Position numbers and translations under genes: made by a program. From Lotus japonicus (Eukaryota > Streptophyta > Magnoliopsida > Fabales > Fabaceae), in the NCBI RefSeq assembly GCF_012489685.1, contig NC_080046.1, forward strand, positions 36,853,176-36,917,175: 64,000 nucleotides of DNA. Direction: 5' to 3'. The notes under the pieces were generated by a model. The model was not told where the DNA came from. It worked only from the letters and a program-made list of their open reading frames with translations, and did no database searches. Of the stretch, positions 1-11,060 are shown piece by piece (the first letter of the stretch is position 1; every line of letters begins with the position of its first letter).

Positions 1-220
1 TGTCGAGGTTGAATCTCCATTCTGCAAGGACTTGAAGTTCCTCAGGAGGAAATACACAGTGAACGGCACAGCCCCGTTCTGCAATAGGAACAATCTCCTC
101 TTGAGCTTGAGCTTGTTCTTGTGCTGGGTTCTCAGAGCCCCGTTGACCCGTTGCCAACCCGACTACCATGTGAGGGAACTGAGGTGCATCTGCAGTAGAT
201 CTTCTGGTTTGTCTCACCAT
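1..220 (-). CDS. Envelope-like ORF of Copia-1, N-terminal part only
   Basis: Reading from the ATG at 220 to the window edge gives 73 residues without a stop. Its FPHMVVGLATGQ and CAVHCVF segments match the same region of the second copy at 55912-56805 (FPTMVVGLPTGQ, AAVHCTF), which sets both frame and start. SIRE-type elements carry such an ORF between pol and the 3' LTR; whether it works as an envelope is unproven. No signal peptide is visible at this start. The rest lies outside the window. Confidence 0.8.
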   Translation of the reverse strand, partial: MVRQTRRSTADAPQFPHMVVGLATGQRGSENPAQEQAQAQEEIVPIAERGCAVHCVFPPEELQVLAEWRFNLD

Positions 221-663
221 TTTGAAGAGGTTGAAGGTTTGAGGTAGAAGATGAAGTTTGAAGGATGAAGAGAGATCGAGAGAGAAATCACGAAGGAGGC
301 GGTTTTGAAAAGCAGGGAGTGCGAGAGTGAAAACCGGAAGTGAGAGAGAACGTGTGTGTATAGTGGGTTTTATCAAATAACCGTTGTTGATTCAAAAAGC
401 ACTTTAAGATCAACGGTTGAAAATTAAAGATAGACAGTAACAGTAAAATACACAATCACACACAGAAGATAAGCATATCTACACGCAATCACAACAGACT
501 GTCACACGGGCACAAGGAACTATGCATCAGAAATTCTGACGCACGTGTTGTTGTCTCAGCTTCAGAGTCAGTACCAGTGGGCACACACACTCTGATTGAG
601 TTACCTTCTGGACTAGACATCTTCTGATCAAGAAGTATCATAGTCAGAGGTTCTGATCTATCT
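221..663 (-). other. Spacer between pol and envelope-like ORF of Copia-1
   Basis: About 440 bases with no ORF that matches a known retroelement domain. On the element strand it separates the pol stop at 664 from the envelope-like ATG at 220. Copia-2 has a corresponding but diverged spacer. I see no separate insertion here. Confidence 0.6.
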
Positions 664-3600
664 TCACTCTGGACAAAAGTCCATGTTTAGATTTTTCAGA
701 ATAAAATTAAATCTATCTTCAGCTAAGGGCTTTGTAAAGATATCTGCCCATTGATGGTCAGTATCAACAAACTTCAGAAGAAGTACGCCCTTCTGCACAT
801 AATCTCTAATGAAGTGATACTTTACCTCAATGTGCTTTGCCCTTGAATGCAAGATAGGATTCTTGCTCAACGAAATTGCAGCAGTGTTATCACAATAGAT
901 TGGGATATTGCTCTCAAGGATCTGATAATCCTCCAGCTGATGTTTCATCCAGAGCATCTGAGTGCTGCATATTGCTGCTGAGATATATTCTGCCTCTGCA
1001 GTTGATAGTGCAATGGTTGATTGCCTCTTGCTTGCCCATGAGACTAGATTGCTTCCCAGAAATTGACAATTTCCAGAAGTACTTTTTCTCTCTGTTCTAT
1101 CTCCAGCATAATCAGCATCACAATAACCTGAAAGCTTATACTCTGATGTTTTCTTATACATCAAGCCAAGGTTAGTGGTGCCTTTCAGATACCTTAGGAT
1201 CCTCTTAACAGCAGTTAAGTGGGTTTCCCTTGGATCTGATTGGAAACGAGCACATAAATGAACACTAAATAATATGTCTGGCCTAGAAGCAGTTAAGTAC
1301 AGAAGTGAACCTATCATGCCACGATAGAGCTTCTGACATACTTTACCACTTATATCTTCTTTTTCCAGAATGCATGTTGGATGCATTGGAGTCTTGGCCA
1401 CTGTAGATTCCAGCATATTGAACTTCTTCAGAAGTTCTTTAGTGTACTTGCTCTGATGGATATATGTTCCTTCTGGTGTTTGATCAACTTGTATTCCCAG
1501 AAAGTACTTTAATTCTCCCATCATACTCATCTCAAATTCAGCCTGCATCATCTCAGAAAATTCTTTGCATAGAGATTGATTAGCAGAACCAAATATAATA
1601 TCATCAACATAAATTTGCACAATTAAGATATCATCTTTATAAGTCTTGCAAAAGAGAGTTGTATCTACTTTACCCCTTACAAACTCATTCTCCAGAAGGA
1701 ATGAGCTAAGTCTCTCATACCATGCTCTGGGAGCTTGCTTCAGACCGTAGAGTGATTTCTTCAATTTGAACACATGGTCTGGTTTCTTTTCATCTTCAAA
1801 ACCTGGGGGTTGATGAACATAGACTTCCTCTGAGATATAACCATTTAGGAAGGCACTCTTTACGTCCATCTGATGTAGAACTATGTTGTGATTTACTGAG
1901 AAAGAAATCAATAGTCTGATTGCCTCCAGTCTTGCTACTGGAGCAAATGTTTCAGTGTAGTCTATTCCTTCCTGCTGGCTGTAGCCTTGAGCAACTAGCC
2001 TTGCCTTGTTTCTGACTACATCTCCTTTCTCATTTAGCTTGTTTCTGAATACCCATTTCGTTCCAATAACATGGACATTCTCAGGCTTCTTCACTAAGCT
2101 CCAAACATCGTTCTTGGAGAATTGATTCAATTCTTCTTCCATGGCCAGAATCCAATCCTTGTCCTGAAGAGCTTCATCTATGGACTTGGGTTCAATTAAG
2201 GACACCAATCCTTTCAGACTCAGCAAGGTCTCTTCAGAGGGTCTGAAGGCAGATCTGGTTCTGACTGGTTCATCTTTGTTGCCCAGAATCAATTCCTTAG
2301 GATGAGCTGCAGTGATTCTGCTCTTCTTCAGAGTTTGTGAGTTAGAGGGACCAGCTTCTTCCTCTGGTTCATCTTCCTCTGGCTCAACTTCCTCTGGAGC
2401 TTTGCCTTTGTCAGAAACATTAATGCTTAAATCTGCAAACTTTTCAACTAGCTTTGACTGGTCAGAGTCAAGCTTATCATCAAATCTAACATGAATAGAT
2501 TCTTCAATAGTCTTAGCATCAGTATTATAAAATCTAAAACCTTTAGATCTATCAGAATAACCAAGTAATAGACACTTAGAAGATTTAGCATCAAATTTAT
2601 GCAATCTATCCTTAGTATTGAGAACATAACAAACACAGCCAAAAGGATGAAAATAAGAAATGTTGGGTTTTATGTTCTTCCACAATTCATAAGGAGTCTT
2701 ATTCAGAATTGGTCTCACAGAGATTCTGTTCTGAATGTAACATGCTGTATTTACTGCCTCTGCCCAAAAGTGCTTAGCCATGCCAGTTTCTTGGAGCATG
2801 GTTCTAGCCATCTCCTGAAGAGTTCTATTCTTCCTCTCAACAACACCATTTTGTTGAGGAGTTCTGGGACAAGAGAAATCATGTGTAATTCCATAGGAAT
2901 CAAACAGACTCTCAAACTTGTCATTCTCAAACTCTCCACCATGGTCACTTCTGACACGCACAATTCTACAAGCCTTCTCGTTTTGCACTTGAGCAATGAA
3001 GGTAGAGAACACAGCATGAGACTCATCCTTGCGGGTTAGAAACTTTACCCATGTCCAGCGGCTATAGTCATCAACGATAACCATCCCATATCTCTTGCCA
3101 CCTATAGACTCAGTTTTCACTGGTCCAAACAGGTCGATATGCAGAAGTTCTAACGGCCTTGAGGTTGAGACAACATTCTTTGCCTTGAAAGGGACTTTTG
3201 TGAATTTGCCTTTCTGACATGCTTCACAAAGAGCGTCTGAAGCGAACTTCAGATTGGGTAAGCCCCTGACAAGGTTTAGCTTGCTCAGCTGAGAAATCTT
3301 TCTCATACTGGCATGCCCTAACCGTCTATGCCATACCCACTTCTCTTCATTAACAGACAGAAGGCACTTCACATTCTGAGCCTCCAACTCAGATAATCTG
3401 ATCTTATAAATGTTGTTCTTCCTCTTGCTGTTAAACAGAACAGAGCCATCGATCTGACTTACAGCCCGGCAGGACTTTTGATTGAATATAACATCATAAC
3501 CCTTGTCAGCTAATTGACTTATAGACAATAAGTTATGTGTTAAGCCGTCTACCAATAAAACATTATCAATGCATGGACTACTATCTACACAAATAGTACC

Positions 3601-3768
3601 AGTACCAATAATTTTACCCTTTTCATTTCCTCCAAAGCCAACTTCGCCTCCAGGCTTAAGTTTCAGCTCTCGGAACATACGCTTTTCTCCCGTCATGTGA
3701 CGCGAGCATCCACTGTCCAGATACCATGATTGGTGTTTCAGTGGAGCTATCAAGGATATCTGCAACAT
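664..3768 (-). CDS. pol: Copia-1 pol: protease-integrase-RT-RNase H polyprotein
   Basis: A 1034-residue open frame. Seen in order: aspartic protease motif [11 protein letters not shown] (about 17-27); pre-integrase zinc motif from WHRRLGHAS (146) to CEACQKGKF (181); integrase catalytic D212 (IDLFGP), D275 (RSDHGGEF) and E311 (VVERKNRT); an acidic linker at 457-475; RT from KWVFRNKLN (571) with catalytic YVDD at 720-723; RNase H with YCDADYAGD (882) and the terminal ADIFTKPL (1008). All key residues are present. It lies in a different frame from gag, joining near 3660-3768, so the normal single gag-pol frame is broken there. The ATG at 3768 is only the first in the open frame; the true protein would be cleaved from Gag-Pol. 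Confidence 0.92.
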   Translation of the reverse strand: MLQISLIAPLKHQSWYLDSGCSRHMTGEKRMFRELKLKPGGEVGFGGNEKGKIIGTGTICVDSSPCIDNVLLVDGLTHNLLSISQLADKGYDVIFNQKSCRAVSQIDGSVLFNSKRKNNIYKIRLSELEAQNVKCLLSVNEEKWVWHRRLGHASMRKISQLSKLNLVRGLPNLKFASDALCEACQKGKFTKVPFKAKNVVSTSRPLELLHIDLFGPVKTESIGGKRYGMVIVDDYSRWTWVKFLTRKDESHAVFSTFIAQVQNEKACRIVRVRSDHGGEFENDKFESLFDSYGITHDFSCPRTPQQNGVVERKNRTLQEMARTMLQETGMAKHFWAEAVNTACYIQNRISVRPILNKTPYELWKNIKPNISYFHPFGCVCYVLNTKDRLHKFDAKSSKCLLLGYSDRSKGFRFYNTDAKTIEESIHVRFDDKLDSDQSKLVEKFADLSINVSDKGKAPEEVEPEEDEPEEEAGPSNSQTLKKSRITAAHPKELILGNKDEPVRTRSAFRPSEETLLSLKGLVSLIEPKSIDEALQDKDWILAMEEELNQFSKNDVWSLVKKPENVHVIGTKWVFRNKLNEKGDVVRNKARLVAQGYSQQEGIDYTETFAPVARLEAIRLLISFSVNHNIVLHQMDVKSAFLNGYISEEVYVHQPPGFEDEKKPDHVFKLKKSLYGLKQAPRAWYERLSSFLLENEFVRGKVDTTLFCKTYKDDILIVQIYVDDIIFGSANQSLCKEFSEMMQAEFEMSMMGELKYFLGIQVDQTPEGTYIHQSKYTKELLKKFNMLESTVAKTPMHPTCILEKEDISGKVCQKLYRGMIGSLLYLTASRPDILFSVHLCARFQSDPRETHLTAVKRILRYLKGTTNLGLMYKKTSEYKLSGYCDADYAGDRTERKSTSGNCQFLGSNLVSWASKRQSTIALSTAEAEYISAAICSTQMLWMKHQLEDYQILESNIPIYCDNTAAISLSKNPILHSRAKHIEVKYHFIRDYVQKGVLLLKFVDTDHQWADIFTKPLAEDRFNFILKNLNMDFCPE

Positions 3769-5577
3769 AGATAATCTTGTCCTTAGGTACCCACTTTCTG
3801 GGTCCTCTTTTGTTAGTTACCCCAAAGGTTCTGATCACCTTGGGTGTCTCAACATGATATTTTAAAGGAATATTTGCATGATATTTAGTCATAGAGAAAG
3901 ATCCCTTTTTAAGAGGGTTTTTAGCAACTTCAGCAGGTACAGAATCAGGCAATATGGTACCAGAGGGAACAAAGCATTCATACAAGGATTTAGCTTTAGA
4001 CACAGAAGGCTCATTTCTAATTGGTTTAGAATAGCCAATGCCATGCATTCCATTTCTGCTTACACCATAGATCATTGAAGCCATTAAGCTTCTATCTACG
4101 CTTTTAGCCAGGAATCTTTGAAAAGATTTTTCATACTTAGATTCATGCTTACTATCAGAGGCATCGCAGGCAATAACTTCTTCTAACTTTGCAATTTGAT
4201 TCTTAAGCACAGAGTTAGAATTAACTAAAGCATGGTTATCATTTTTCAAATCAGATATGATTTTCTCATGTTCAGAAGGAGTTTTAGAAACAGCAGATAA
4301 GTTCTTTTTCAGCTTCTTATGCTTAGACAACAAGGAGTTATACTTATCCATGATATCAGACAAAGCATGTTTCAGTTCAGAGGTAGAGAAGGAAGCAAAT
4401 ACCTCATTTTCATCGTCAGAGTCTGGATCTCCTTCTGATTCTGAGTCAGAGTCAACAGCTTCCTTTGACTCTGTTCCTTTGTCTTTGACAATAGCCATGA
4501 GTCCTTGGACTTCACCATCAGAGTCAACATCCTCTGACTCTGATTCATCGAATGTCACCATCAGACTCTTCTTGGTCTTGAAGTGCTTCTTTGGCTTCTT
4601 GTCCTTCTTCAATTTTGGACAGTCACTTTTGTAGTGCCCTGATTCTTTGCACTCAAAGCAAGTGACTTCCTTGATTGATGACTTCTTCTGACCTGAGGAT
4701 TCAGACTTTCCTCTTGCCTTTCCAGAGCCTTTGAACTTGCTCTGCCTGTGCTTCCAGATGCGGTTGAGTCTCTTGGAGATCAGAGTCAGCTCATCTTCAT
4801 CAGAATCTTCTGATGCTTCTTCAGATTCTTCTTCTTCAGCTTGAAGAGCCTTTGACTTCTCAACCTTAGCCTTTTCAGATTTGGATTTCAAGGCTATGGA
4901 CTTTTTCCTCAGATCTTGCATCTCTGAGCGCTTCAGCTCATGGCATTTCAAAATGCTGATGAGTTCTTCTAAACTCATATTCTCAACATCTCTCGTGAGC
5001 TCTATTGAAGTCACCAAAGGCATCCAACTTTCAGGAAGACACCTGATGACCCTTATGACGTGATCTTTTGTTGTGTAGCTCTTGTTGAGAGGACGTATGC
5101 CAGCTACAAGCAGTTGAAATCTGGAGAACATTTCTTCAATGGACTCATTTGGCTCCATGATGAAGGATTCATACTTTTGGATCAAAGACAATGCCTTTGA
5201 TTCTTTGACTTTCTTGTTTCCTTCATGAGACATCTTCAGAGAATCAAAAATGCCTTTAGCAAACTCACGATCTGTAAATCTTCTGGTACTCCTCATAGGA
5301 GATAGCACTTAGAAGAATTGCTCTTGCTTTATGATGTTGTGAGTACAGCTTCTTTTGATCTGCAGACATCTCTGACCTTGGGATCTTTTTTGCCATCTGC
5401 ATCAACTGGACGCTCATAGCCATCCACAATAATATCCCAGAGATCTGCATCGAAACCCAGAAAGAAACTTTCCAGTCTATCTTTCCAATATTCGAACCTT
5501 TGACCATCGAACATAGGAGGCTTTGCGTTGTAACCATCTCTTTGAGTTTCACTGGTGGTGGCAGCCATTGTTTTCAC
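3656..5577 (-). pseudogene. gag: Copia-1 gag, broken by frameshifts
   Basis: The N-terminus starts at 5577 (MAATTSETQRDGYNAKPP region, with FEYWKDRLESF). The frame changes near 5390-5400 and again near 5290-5310, then a 550-residue frame (3656-5308) holds the rest. That part contains the UBN2/retrotrans_gag-type capsid region, a lysine/glutamate-rich coiled segment, and a zinc knuckle C-x2-C-x4-H-x4-C (CFECKESGHYKSDC, residues 217-230 of that frame), followed by serine/aspartate-rich acidic stretches. A third change separates it from pol near 3700. With at least two shifts inside gag this copy cannot make full-length Gag. Confidence 0.88.
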
Positions 5578-5626
5578 ACCGGGCCCGGATCACTGAACAC
5601 TGTTAGGTGTGGTAATCAGAACTTGC

Positions 5627-5638
5627 GCTCTGATACCA
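5627..5638 (-). promoter_or_regulatory. Primer binding site of Copia-1 (initiator Met tRNA)
   Basis: Read on the minus strand the site is TGGTATCAGAGC, complementary to the 3' end of plant initiator-Met tRNA. It lies two bases inside the LTR border at 5641, where it should be for minus-strand DNA synthesis. This fixes the orientation: the LTR on the right is the 5' LTR. Confidence 0.92.
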
Positions 5639-5640
5639 AT

Positions 5641-6858
5641 TGAAGGTATGAAAAACGGTAGAAAGGGGGGTTTGAATAACGTTTTCAGTACAAAACTACC
5701 ACCTTAAAGATTTTAACAAATCTTTTCGAGAACTAAGTGCAAAAGATAGAGATAGAAAAGCACACAAGGATTTTATCCTGGTTCACTTGATAAATCACTC
5801 AAGCTACTCCAGTCCACCCGTTAAGGTGATTTCTTCCTTCTTAGAATGAAGGCAATCCACTAATCAGGTAAGAGTTACAACTGCACTTGAAACCTACAAG
5901 TGACTAACAATTACACTGACTTAGCTCACACTAAGATTCACTCTCTTAGTCTTCTCTAGGATCCGATCAACCTTGATCTCCTAAAGGAAAATCAAACAAC
6001 TGTTTGAGGTTGGTGTTTACAAGGGTTTGCTTCTGAATAAGCTGAGTGTAAACTAAAATAAATTACAAGATGAAAGAAAGCTTAGAATATGTCTTGCGCG
6101 TGTGTATTGCTTCTTGTATATTTTTTCTTCTTCTTTTCTGCCGCTTCTTTCAATCTTCAGCCTCTATATACTCCAAGGATTAGGGTTGAGCGTTGCATGG
6201 AAATGCTACCGTTGGAGGGCAGTTCTGGAAAATCCAGCTTCTGCTGTGGCTGAGAACGTTAGGTAGGTCGTCAGGAAGGTACACTTGCTTTTGTACTTGG
6301 ATAGCGACTTGACCTTTTAACCTAGGAGACTTCTGATCAGAGGAATGCTTCGTATTGGAACTTGTGAAGCCGGTTGATCAGAGTCAGAGGGATAGCACAG
6401 ATCCTCTGACCATTGTATCTTCTGATTCTGAACTCAGAGGGAAGAACATGGCCTTCAGAGTTTCTTGCTTCTGGACTTCAGAGTTTCCACTATTCAGCTT
6501 CTGGATCTTCAGAGTCTTCTACACCATCGGAACATCTGAACCTTCAGTGTTTCTTGGTTGTCAGAACTTCTGGATCATCAGAGCTTCTAGCGACTGAGTC
6601 CTCATCAGAGTTTGTATAGCTTCAGATCTTCTGAAGCTTTTCCACTGTTCATACTGAACATGGTGAATGCGAAAGCGTTGCTTGGGTTACCCTTTATACA
6701 CAGTGCTTCTGATTTGTGTGAAATTGAGTCAGGGTCAGAGCCTGTAAATAGCACACTCAGAAAAACACGTTAGAGTACCACAATTGTTCATATCAAAAGG
6801 TTAACTTGTAATCATCAAAACATAGAGTTGTACTACTAGATCAAAACTTGATCTTACA
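5641..6858 (-). repeat. 5' LTR of Copia-1
   Basis: On the plus strand it starts TGAAGGTATG beside the PBS and ends about ATCTTACA at 6858 (a second CA at 6866 is possible). TG...CA ends and about 1.2 kb length fit SIRE-type LTRs. It holds many degenerate copies of a TCAGAG-type hexamer between 6350 and 6620. The partner LTR is outside the window, so border and age cannot be checked. Bases 6859-6874 are a short non-LTR spacer before Tek-A. Confidence 0.85.
6164..6173 (-). promoter_or_regulatory. Probable TATA box of Copia-1 LTR
   Basis: The minus strand reads GTATATAGAG, an A/T core resembling a plant TATA box, about 520 bases upstream of the PBS. Inference from sequence only. Confidence 0.5.
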
Positions 6859-7329
6859 GTGTCCACAAGTGGGCTGTAACGCCCCGATTTCCGGGTGTCA
6901 CTTTAGAAACTCAAATAAACTTTAAGCGGAAAAACAGGTATTTTTTTTTTTCGTTTGATTCTTTTTCTCTTTTTTTAATTAGAGTGATAGAAAATAAAGA
7001 CATAAACCCAGCAAACTAAAACTAACCGATGTACATCATATAAACAGGTACAGCCTCAGCTGCACTTCAGCGTCACGCGCACTCGCAGTGACTCCCAAGT
7101 AGTGTGCCCGTAGGCAAATATATACAGATCCAGAAATGTGAGTGAGAAAGTTATAATTACAATCCACTAGGAGAAAGTCGGCCTCAAAATGGCCTAAGCA
7201 AAGACCCCTAAAGTCCGACTGACTCTCTGTGATCCTCCAGCAAGAGAACCACACAAAAAGCCATGCGTCGGGAACCTACCCTGTCCCAAAACAAACGAAT
7301 CAGAGCTCTACACAAAATATGGTGCCCAC

Positions 7330-8011
7330 CTAACCTACCCTCCAGAACTGCTTACATATCCTCTCCTCCCCCTCGTCGCTCGGCGGATAGCTGTCAACGT
7401 CGGTGTCGGAGTCAGAGTCCGAGTCCACCGTGATCATCTCAGTATCCAAGTCCACGACCTCCTTCCTAACTGTCCTGCGATGAACCCTAGTCGAGCCCAT
7501 CTCAACGTCTACCTACTCAGAAAAGATCTCCTCCTCCACCACACGTAACAAGGGTCCCACGTGGTAGCCGCGTGATGGAGTCGGCGGGAAACGGCGAGAG
7601 GCAGACGGAACAACAGGCTCCCTCTTCGGCTCCACGAGCCTCGAGGACGACGCAATGTCGGTAGGATTGACAGCAGTAGCAGGAAGTGGCGCGACAGGTG
7701 CATCCATATCAGCCTCGATCTCGGATGGGTCCTCCTCGTCCGATGAAGATGAAGGGTGAAGGTGGTCTTCGGCCAGTGCCCGGTCCACAGCGAACTGAAG
7801 GCGGCAAGTTGAAGCTCAGCTCCATGCGTCGTAGAACTCCCTTCGTCAGACGTCCATGCTCGTCAGTACGGTCCTCCATGACCTTTCCCCGGTACGTCGC
7901 CCGATGATCCACAGGATCGATCACCCAAGCGGTGGGGGTACGTCGGTCAACCAGCTCAAACCTGATCCCCCCCGAGGGAGAGACCATCGAAAACCAATCC
8001 GCCATCGACAT
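7330..8011 (-). pseudogene. LTR ORF of Tek-A left copy (one frameshift, one stop)
   Basis: From the ATG at 8011 (MSMADWFSMVSPSGG) the frame runs through HRATYRGKVMEDR and VLRRMELSFNLPP, shifts frame near 7790, continues through an acidic SSSSDEEDPSE stretch to a TAG at 7513, and beyond it stays open in the same frame through VVDLDTEM and a VDSDSDSDTD tail to a stop at 7330. This is the longest version of the ORF found in seven Tekay LTR copies here; Tek-F at 51910-52389 is the best open copy. It matches no family I recognise. Function unknown. Confidence 0.72.
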
Positions 8012-9176
8012 CTGGCAGCAGGCCGACCGCCCAAACACAAACATGAAACCAAAGCCAAGGCGCTAGGGTCAATTCACGGAATAGAATAATTATACAAACA
8101 ACATGTGATTGGGGGTATAGATATATATATGTTTATATATATATTAATATATTCCTAGCATGTTATCGGCTCTAACAATAATTCGATAATGCAAACAGCA
8201 TACAATTCCAGTCAGGGTGTATGTATGCGTGAAATGCAATTCAAAATGATCCGGATAGTTGTTTGGGATAGGCACCATCGAGTCTGCCCTACACTGGCCT
8301 AGTATCGACAACTCTGCTCGGGTGTCCCTTACAAACCCATGCATAGTCAGATCAGTCACAACCACCCTAGGTTGTACCACTCTGCCCGCTGTGCCAAAGA
8401 TACACCCAGGTGTTTCTTCGATGAAGGCCGTCCCAACCTTCGTGAAGCTGTCCCAACTTCACCGAGGCTTAATCTTTCGACCGTTAAAGCCCCGAATGTA
8501 TGCATGATGCAATATGGTTAGCCAAACATCGAATCGTCCTCACAACGCAAGTGTTTAGCTTAAATCTCAATTTCAAAACTCAAGGGTTTAATGTCGACCC
8601 TACGACATAAACTCCAACAACAAGAGTACCAATGTGCTCGGCAACCTCTCTCGTCACCGTGGCTCTCCTCTGTGGCGTCCGCCCATTCCCAGTAACTTCA
8701 AGACTTGTCGACATTTCCCCGTCTTTCGCAATCATTTTCCCCTTTAGGTTCCCTATGGTTTATTCGTTAATGAAAACGTTTCAAATTGAATTAGTCAGGT
8801 TATGAGTTTAATTCTTGAAGACTAAGTTCTCTAAGGTCTCTAGTTCCAAGATTCTATTCATTCTAATTTTGCCAAAAATACCACCAAATGTAACCTCGGG
8901 TAAAGTCTAAGTATACAAACGATGGCTAGCTCTCAAACCTCAGGTTTGGACTTGCCTAGGGTTGTTCATCCAACCCGAAAGATCAATAGGAATCAGTTCA
9001 GTGATTCTTCGCTCCAAAATCGCGTCAAGGCGCACAATTTAATACAACATCAACATCATAAGTTATGAAAACAACATAGCAATAATTCATCATCATATCC
9101 AATATCAAAGTAATATACAAGTCGAATTTATCGACGCCTATCATGCAATCTTAGCTAATAGGTAAGTTGCCCTAAC

Positions 9177-9254
9177 CTCGAGTTGCTCCAGCCTCGCAGC
9201 GTAGGTTTTCCTCACCAGTTAGCTCGGTACCACCCCAAGTTCCTTCAACTGAAC
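9177..9254 (-). other. 78-nt exon-like block, Tek-A left LTR
   Basis: On the minus strand it is preceded by CTCCAAG and followed by GTTAGG, so it has AG and GT borders. Length is exactly 78 nt as in the other seven copies. It has no ATG and one frame is open throughout. Splicing is inferred. Confidence 0.6.
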
Positions 9255-10252
9255 CTTGGAGTAAACAAAGCGAAATCAAATCAAACACAATCAATTCGAA
9301 CATAACGAAGTTAACTAACGATAGACAAAGCATATGAAGCTTCGGAGTACAACAAACGAGCACGAGAGGACGAGTTATCGCGAAAACGAAATTCTCCTCC
9401 CTCCTAAACATGCTCTCGGCCACTCTCTAGAAATAGGGGTTTCCGACGCTTTTTCTTCGATCTAATTTAATTGCTAGGTAGTTTTAGGGTAAAACTAGGG
9501 TAAAGAAACTGTCGGAAAAATTTTAGAACGAACGGTTGGAGTTACGACTAGTTAGGGGCACTTTGGTCCGAAATTAAAGCTCAAAAACCCAAAGTTGAAA
9601 ACATCGGAAAACAAAATTGATGGGGATGTTCACAACGACATTTATAGAAACTAATCCTAAAGGCACTAAGTCGGATTGTGGCTTTTCGAAGATAAAGTTT
9701 CAATATGTACGTAAATGAGTTTTTATACAGTTTTTCAGATCTTTGGCGACTCGATCGAAATCGGCGCGCAACGGCGAGTGATCAAAGGTTGTTGGTAAGT
9801 ATAGAAGATGGATCTAAAGAAAAATCGGAAAAATCGAATACTTTTACGTAAAGCTCGAAACTTTGAGCTCAGAAAGAGATAAAGAAACGCGATATAAAAG
9901 ATGATCAAAGGTAAGAAGTAAGTAGATTACCTTTGAGCTCAGAAAGAGATAAAGAAACGCGGGAAAATGAATATTTCGCGATTTAATTTTTGCAGCACGT
10001 TCATCGGTGAATTCTAAGCGAGATTCTGGCGACAGAATTCCAGAACTCAAAACAGGTTTCCTGAATTTGAGAAAAACGATCCAAAAGCGGTGTGAGTTAA
10101 TTTGCTCCGAAAAACTAGTTTTTGCTGTGAAAGTCGGATGACAAAACTTCGTTCTGAAGAAAGATTGGAAACATCGAAAGAAATCTGGCATCGCGGATGG
10201 AAATTTCGTTAGAAGCTCCGAATAGAAAAAGTCTTCATTCAGCGTTTGAATT

Positions 10253-10352
10253 NNNNNNNNNNNNNNNNNNNNNNNNNNNNNNNNNNNNNNNNNNNNNNNN
10301 NNNNNNNNNNNNNNNNNNNNNNNNNNNNNNNNNNNNNNNNNNNNNNNNNNNN
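10253..10352. other. Assembly gap, exactly 100 N
   Basis: One hundred N, the usual placeholder for a gap of unknown size. By comparison with the right LTR (about 17925-18084) some 160 bases would be expected here. Similarity between the two LTRs changes abruptly across it. Confidence 0.99.
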
Positions 10353-10570
10353 CTTTAAGAGCGAAATAGCCTATTCTGGACACGCTTGCCATAAGGCAGG
10401 TGTGCAGACGACTCGCACTAACTCCGAAAACAGCTACGCAACATTCCTCAAGCAATTCCTGAACTTCTCTTCTCATTAATCTTTCTCAAATGTCAAAACT
10501 CCTGTCACGCTTACACTATTCTTACGTGTGAGTCGGAAACTTAACTTGTTCTGAAAATCCAGGTCTTACA

Positions 10571-10596
10571 ATACTCCCCTCCAAAAAGAAAGTTTC
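10571..10596 (-). promoter_or_regulatory. Polypurine tract of Tek-A
   Basis: The minus strand reads CTTTCTTTTTGGAGGGGAG just before the LTR starts TGTAAGACC. A purine-rich tract here primes plus-strand DNA synthesis. The same tract occurs in Tek-D at 33407-33432. Confidence 0.78.
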
Positions 10597-10599
10597 GTC

Positions 10600-11060
10600 C
10601 TCGAAACTCAGAGCTCTGCAAAAAGTTCGGAATACAGTTCCTTGATCTTATCTTCCAATTCCCATGTAGTAGTGCCTGTGTCATTGTTCCTCAAAATCTT
10701 TACTTAAGCAATCTGCCTTCCCCTTAACTGTTTCACTCTTCTATCCCCACTGCTAACTATCGGCGTCTCAAAAGACAAAACATCATTCAACCTCATGTCG
10801 TCTGACTCGATTACTTGCGTCGGACCTCTGCTTGAAATGATACCGGTTGGCATTCCGTGCAGTCGCACAACCTTAGCCACTTACTTCTTTACTTTCGGTC
10901 GTCCGGAATTCTTCTTAAACTCAGTGCCTCTCTGTCATCTCAAAGTAGATACTCAACTTGTCCTCGTGATCTTCATCTACAGTCCATCACTTGTTCGTTC
11001 GATAACTCTTAGACGAAACATTGCGTTGGAATCTAATAGTCCATTAACGTCACATCCAAC
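10600..11060 (-). pseudogene. Chromodomain and integrase scraps of Tek-A
   Basis: Segments align by eye to the integrase-chromodomain gene of Tek-B and Tek-D: 10620-10790 to the chromodomain, 10800-10890 to the region around the second integrase aspartate, and 10940-11000 to the H2C2 part. Large pieces between them are missing and no frame is open. A collapsed pol remnant, not a gene. Confidence 0.68.

Larger units (their letters stand above)
1..6858 (-). mobile_element. Copia-1: Ty1/copia element of SIRE/Maximus type, 3' end beyond window
   Basis: Seen on the minus strand in order: LTR (5641-6858), initiator-Met primer binding site, gag, pol (protease, integrase, RT, RNase H) and the start of an envelope-like ORF that leaves the window at base 1. 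Protease-integrase-RT order is the Copia order, and an extra ORF after pol is known for the SIRE/Maximus lineage. gag and gag/pol are broken by frameshifts, so this copy is probably dead although pol is still long and open. The 3' LTR and the target duplication are not in the window. Confidence 0.93.
6875..10570 (-). repeat. Left (3') LTR of Tek-A, containing an assembly gap
   Basis: Starts TGTAACGCCCCGATTT and ends GGTCTTACA next to a polypurine tract, the same ends as the other Tekay LTRs here. It has about 400 bases around 7370-7790, carrying the C-terminal half of the LTR ORF, that the right LTR lacks. Near 9860-9965 a 30-base piece (TTTGAGCTCAGAAAGAG...) is tandemly duplicated and the segment that holds the TATA box and exon 1 in sister LTRs is missing. 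From 10353 on it is about 98% like the right LTR; before the gap only about 82%. Confidence 0.82.

Noticed and set aside
2599..3039. 146-residue plus-strand ORF opposite Copia-1 pol
   Set aside because: Shadow of the pol reading frame; no motif, and the matching stretch in Copia-2 (59859-60098) is open only where pol is conserved.
6355..6619. Plus-strand ORFs of 68 and 80 residues in the Copia-1 LTR
   Set aside because: Low-complexity reading of degenerate TCAGAG/CTTCTG hexamers; the start is arbitrary and no homologue is seen.
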